Source: Symbiodinium natans (Eukaryota; Sar; Dinophyceae; Suessiales; Symbiodiniaceae). From it: 64,000 bases of DNA. Positions 63,902-64,000 of this stretch are shown here, in pieces; positions within the stretch are counted from its first letter, which is position 1, and every line of letters starts with the position of its first letter. Position numbers and translations under genes: made by a program. The DNA lies in contig CAJNDS010001112.1 of the NCBI GenBank assembly GCA_905221605.1, positions 2,501,472 to 2,565,471 of the forward strand, given 5' to 3'. The notes beneath the pieces were generated by a model, which did no database searches, had not been told where the DNA came from, and was given only the letters and a program-made list of their open reading frames with translations.

Positions 63902-64000
63902 GTTCCTTGGGGACCAAATTGAACTCCTTTAGGGTTTAGGGTTTAGGGTTTAGGGTTAGGGTTTAGGGTTTAGGGTTCAGGGTTTAGGGTTTAGGGTTTA
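63902..64000 (+). mobile_element. Introner start, cut by window end
   Basis: GTTC (63902-63905) as target copy and GT donor, then CTTGGGGACCAAATTGAAC, the left end of the 22424/54678 family, then TTTAGGG units to the window end. Predicts CCCCAAG/GTTC just outside the window. Confidence 0.6.

Noticed and set aside
1-64000. rRNA, tRNA or spliced-leader RNA genes
   Set aside because: No recognisable tRNA box A/B pairs, rRNA segments or spliced-leader donor gene (leader followed by GT and Sm-like site) were seen by reading; a covariance search was not possible.

Overview
The window reads as nuclear DNA of a dinoflagellate (inference, about 0.85). The sequence shows plant-type telomeric units (TTTAGGG/CCCTAAA) scattered in both orientations over all 64 kb. 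It shows very short GC-rich exons in very long introns, splice donors of GT, GC and GA type, two degenerate dinoflagellate spliced-leader relics, and every recognisable gene on the + strand. GC/GA donors, relict spliced leaders and unidirectional gene arrays are established dinoflagellate traits. Long ORFs are almost all artefacts of telomeric repeats or microsatellites. The real coding signal is in 35-150 nt exons, recognised by reading phase, splice sites and protein family.

Layout: (1) 0.2-11.3 kb: a possible signal-peptide exon, then scattered exons of a coiled-coil protein. (2) 15.5-23.2 kb: a leucine-rich-repeat gene of the ribonuclease-inhibitor type, with possible further exons to 28.2 kb. 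(3) 32.8-36.1 kb: three phase-compatible exons of unknown product. (4) 38.3-47.7 kb: a CS-domain (p23/NudC-like) gene with an acidic C-terminus. (5) 50.2-53.1 kb: a catechol-O-methyltransferase-like gene. (6) 54.39-55.17 kb: a small gene that looks complete, with three exons, 147 aa, a signal peptide, sequons and cysteines, directly downstream of a relict spliced leader. (7) 57-64 kb: further exon chains of unknown function. Between them lie many palindromic MITE-like elements in more than a dozen families, one 377-bp terminal-inverted-repeat element, a nested element and large microsatellites.

The most interesting signal is how introns are built. Insertions with CTTGG...CCAAG ends are flanked by 4-bp target duplications. 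Where they lie in exons, the duplication starts with GT, GC or GA and serves as splice donor, while the element's last bases supply the AG acceptor, so splicing restores the pre-insertion sequence. This explains GT, GC and GA introns with one mechanism, and the protein family (LRR consensus) confirms several junctions. Many other introns start within a few bases of TTTAGGG arrays and end with CCCTAAA arrays plus AG, so the intron ends can pair. One intron shows the telomeric arms continuing into a 36-bp unique inverted repeat, so telomeric repeats appear to be parts of intron-generating elements ('introners') rather than chromosome ends.

Limits: exon joins were worked out by eye from phase and consensus. 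No transcript, alignment or search was available, and many boundaries are tentative.
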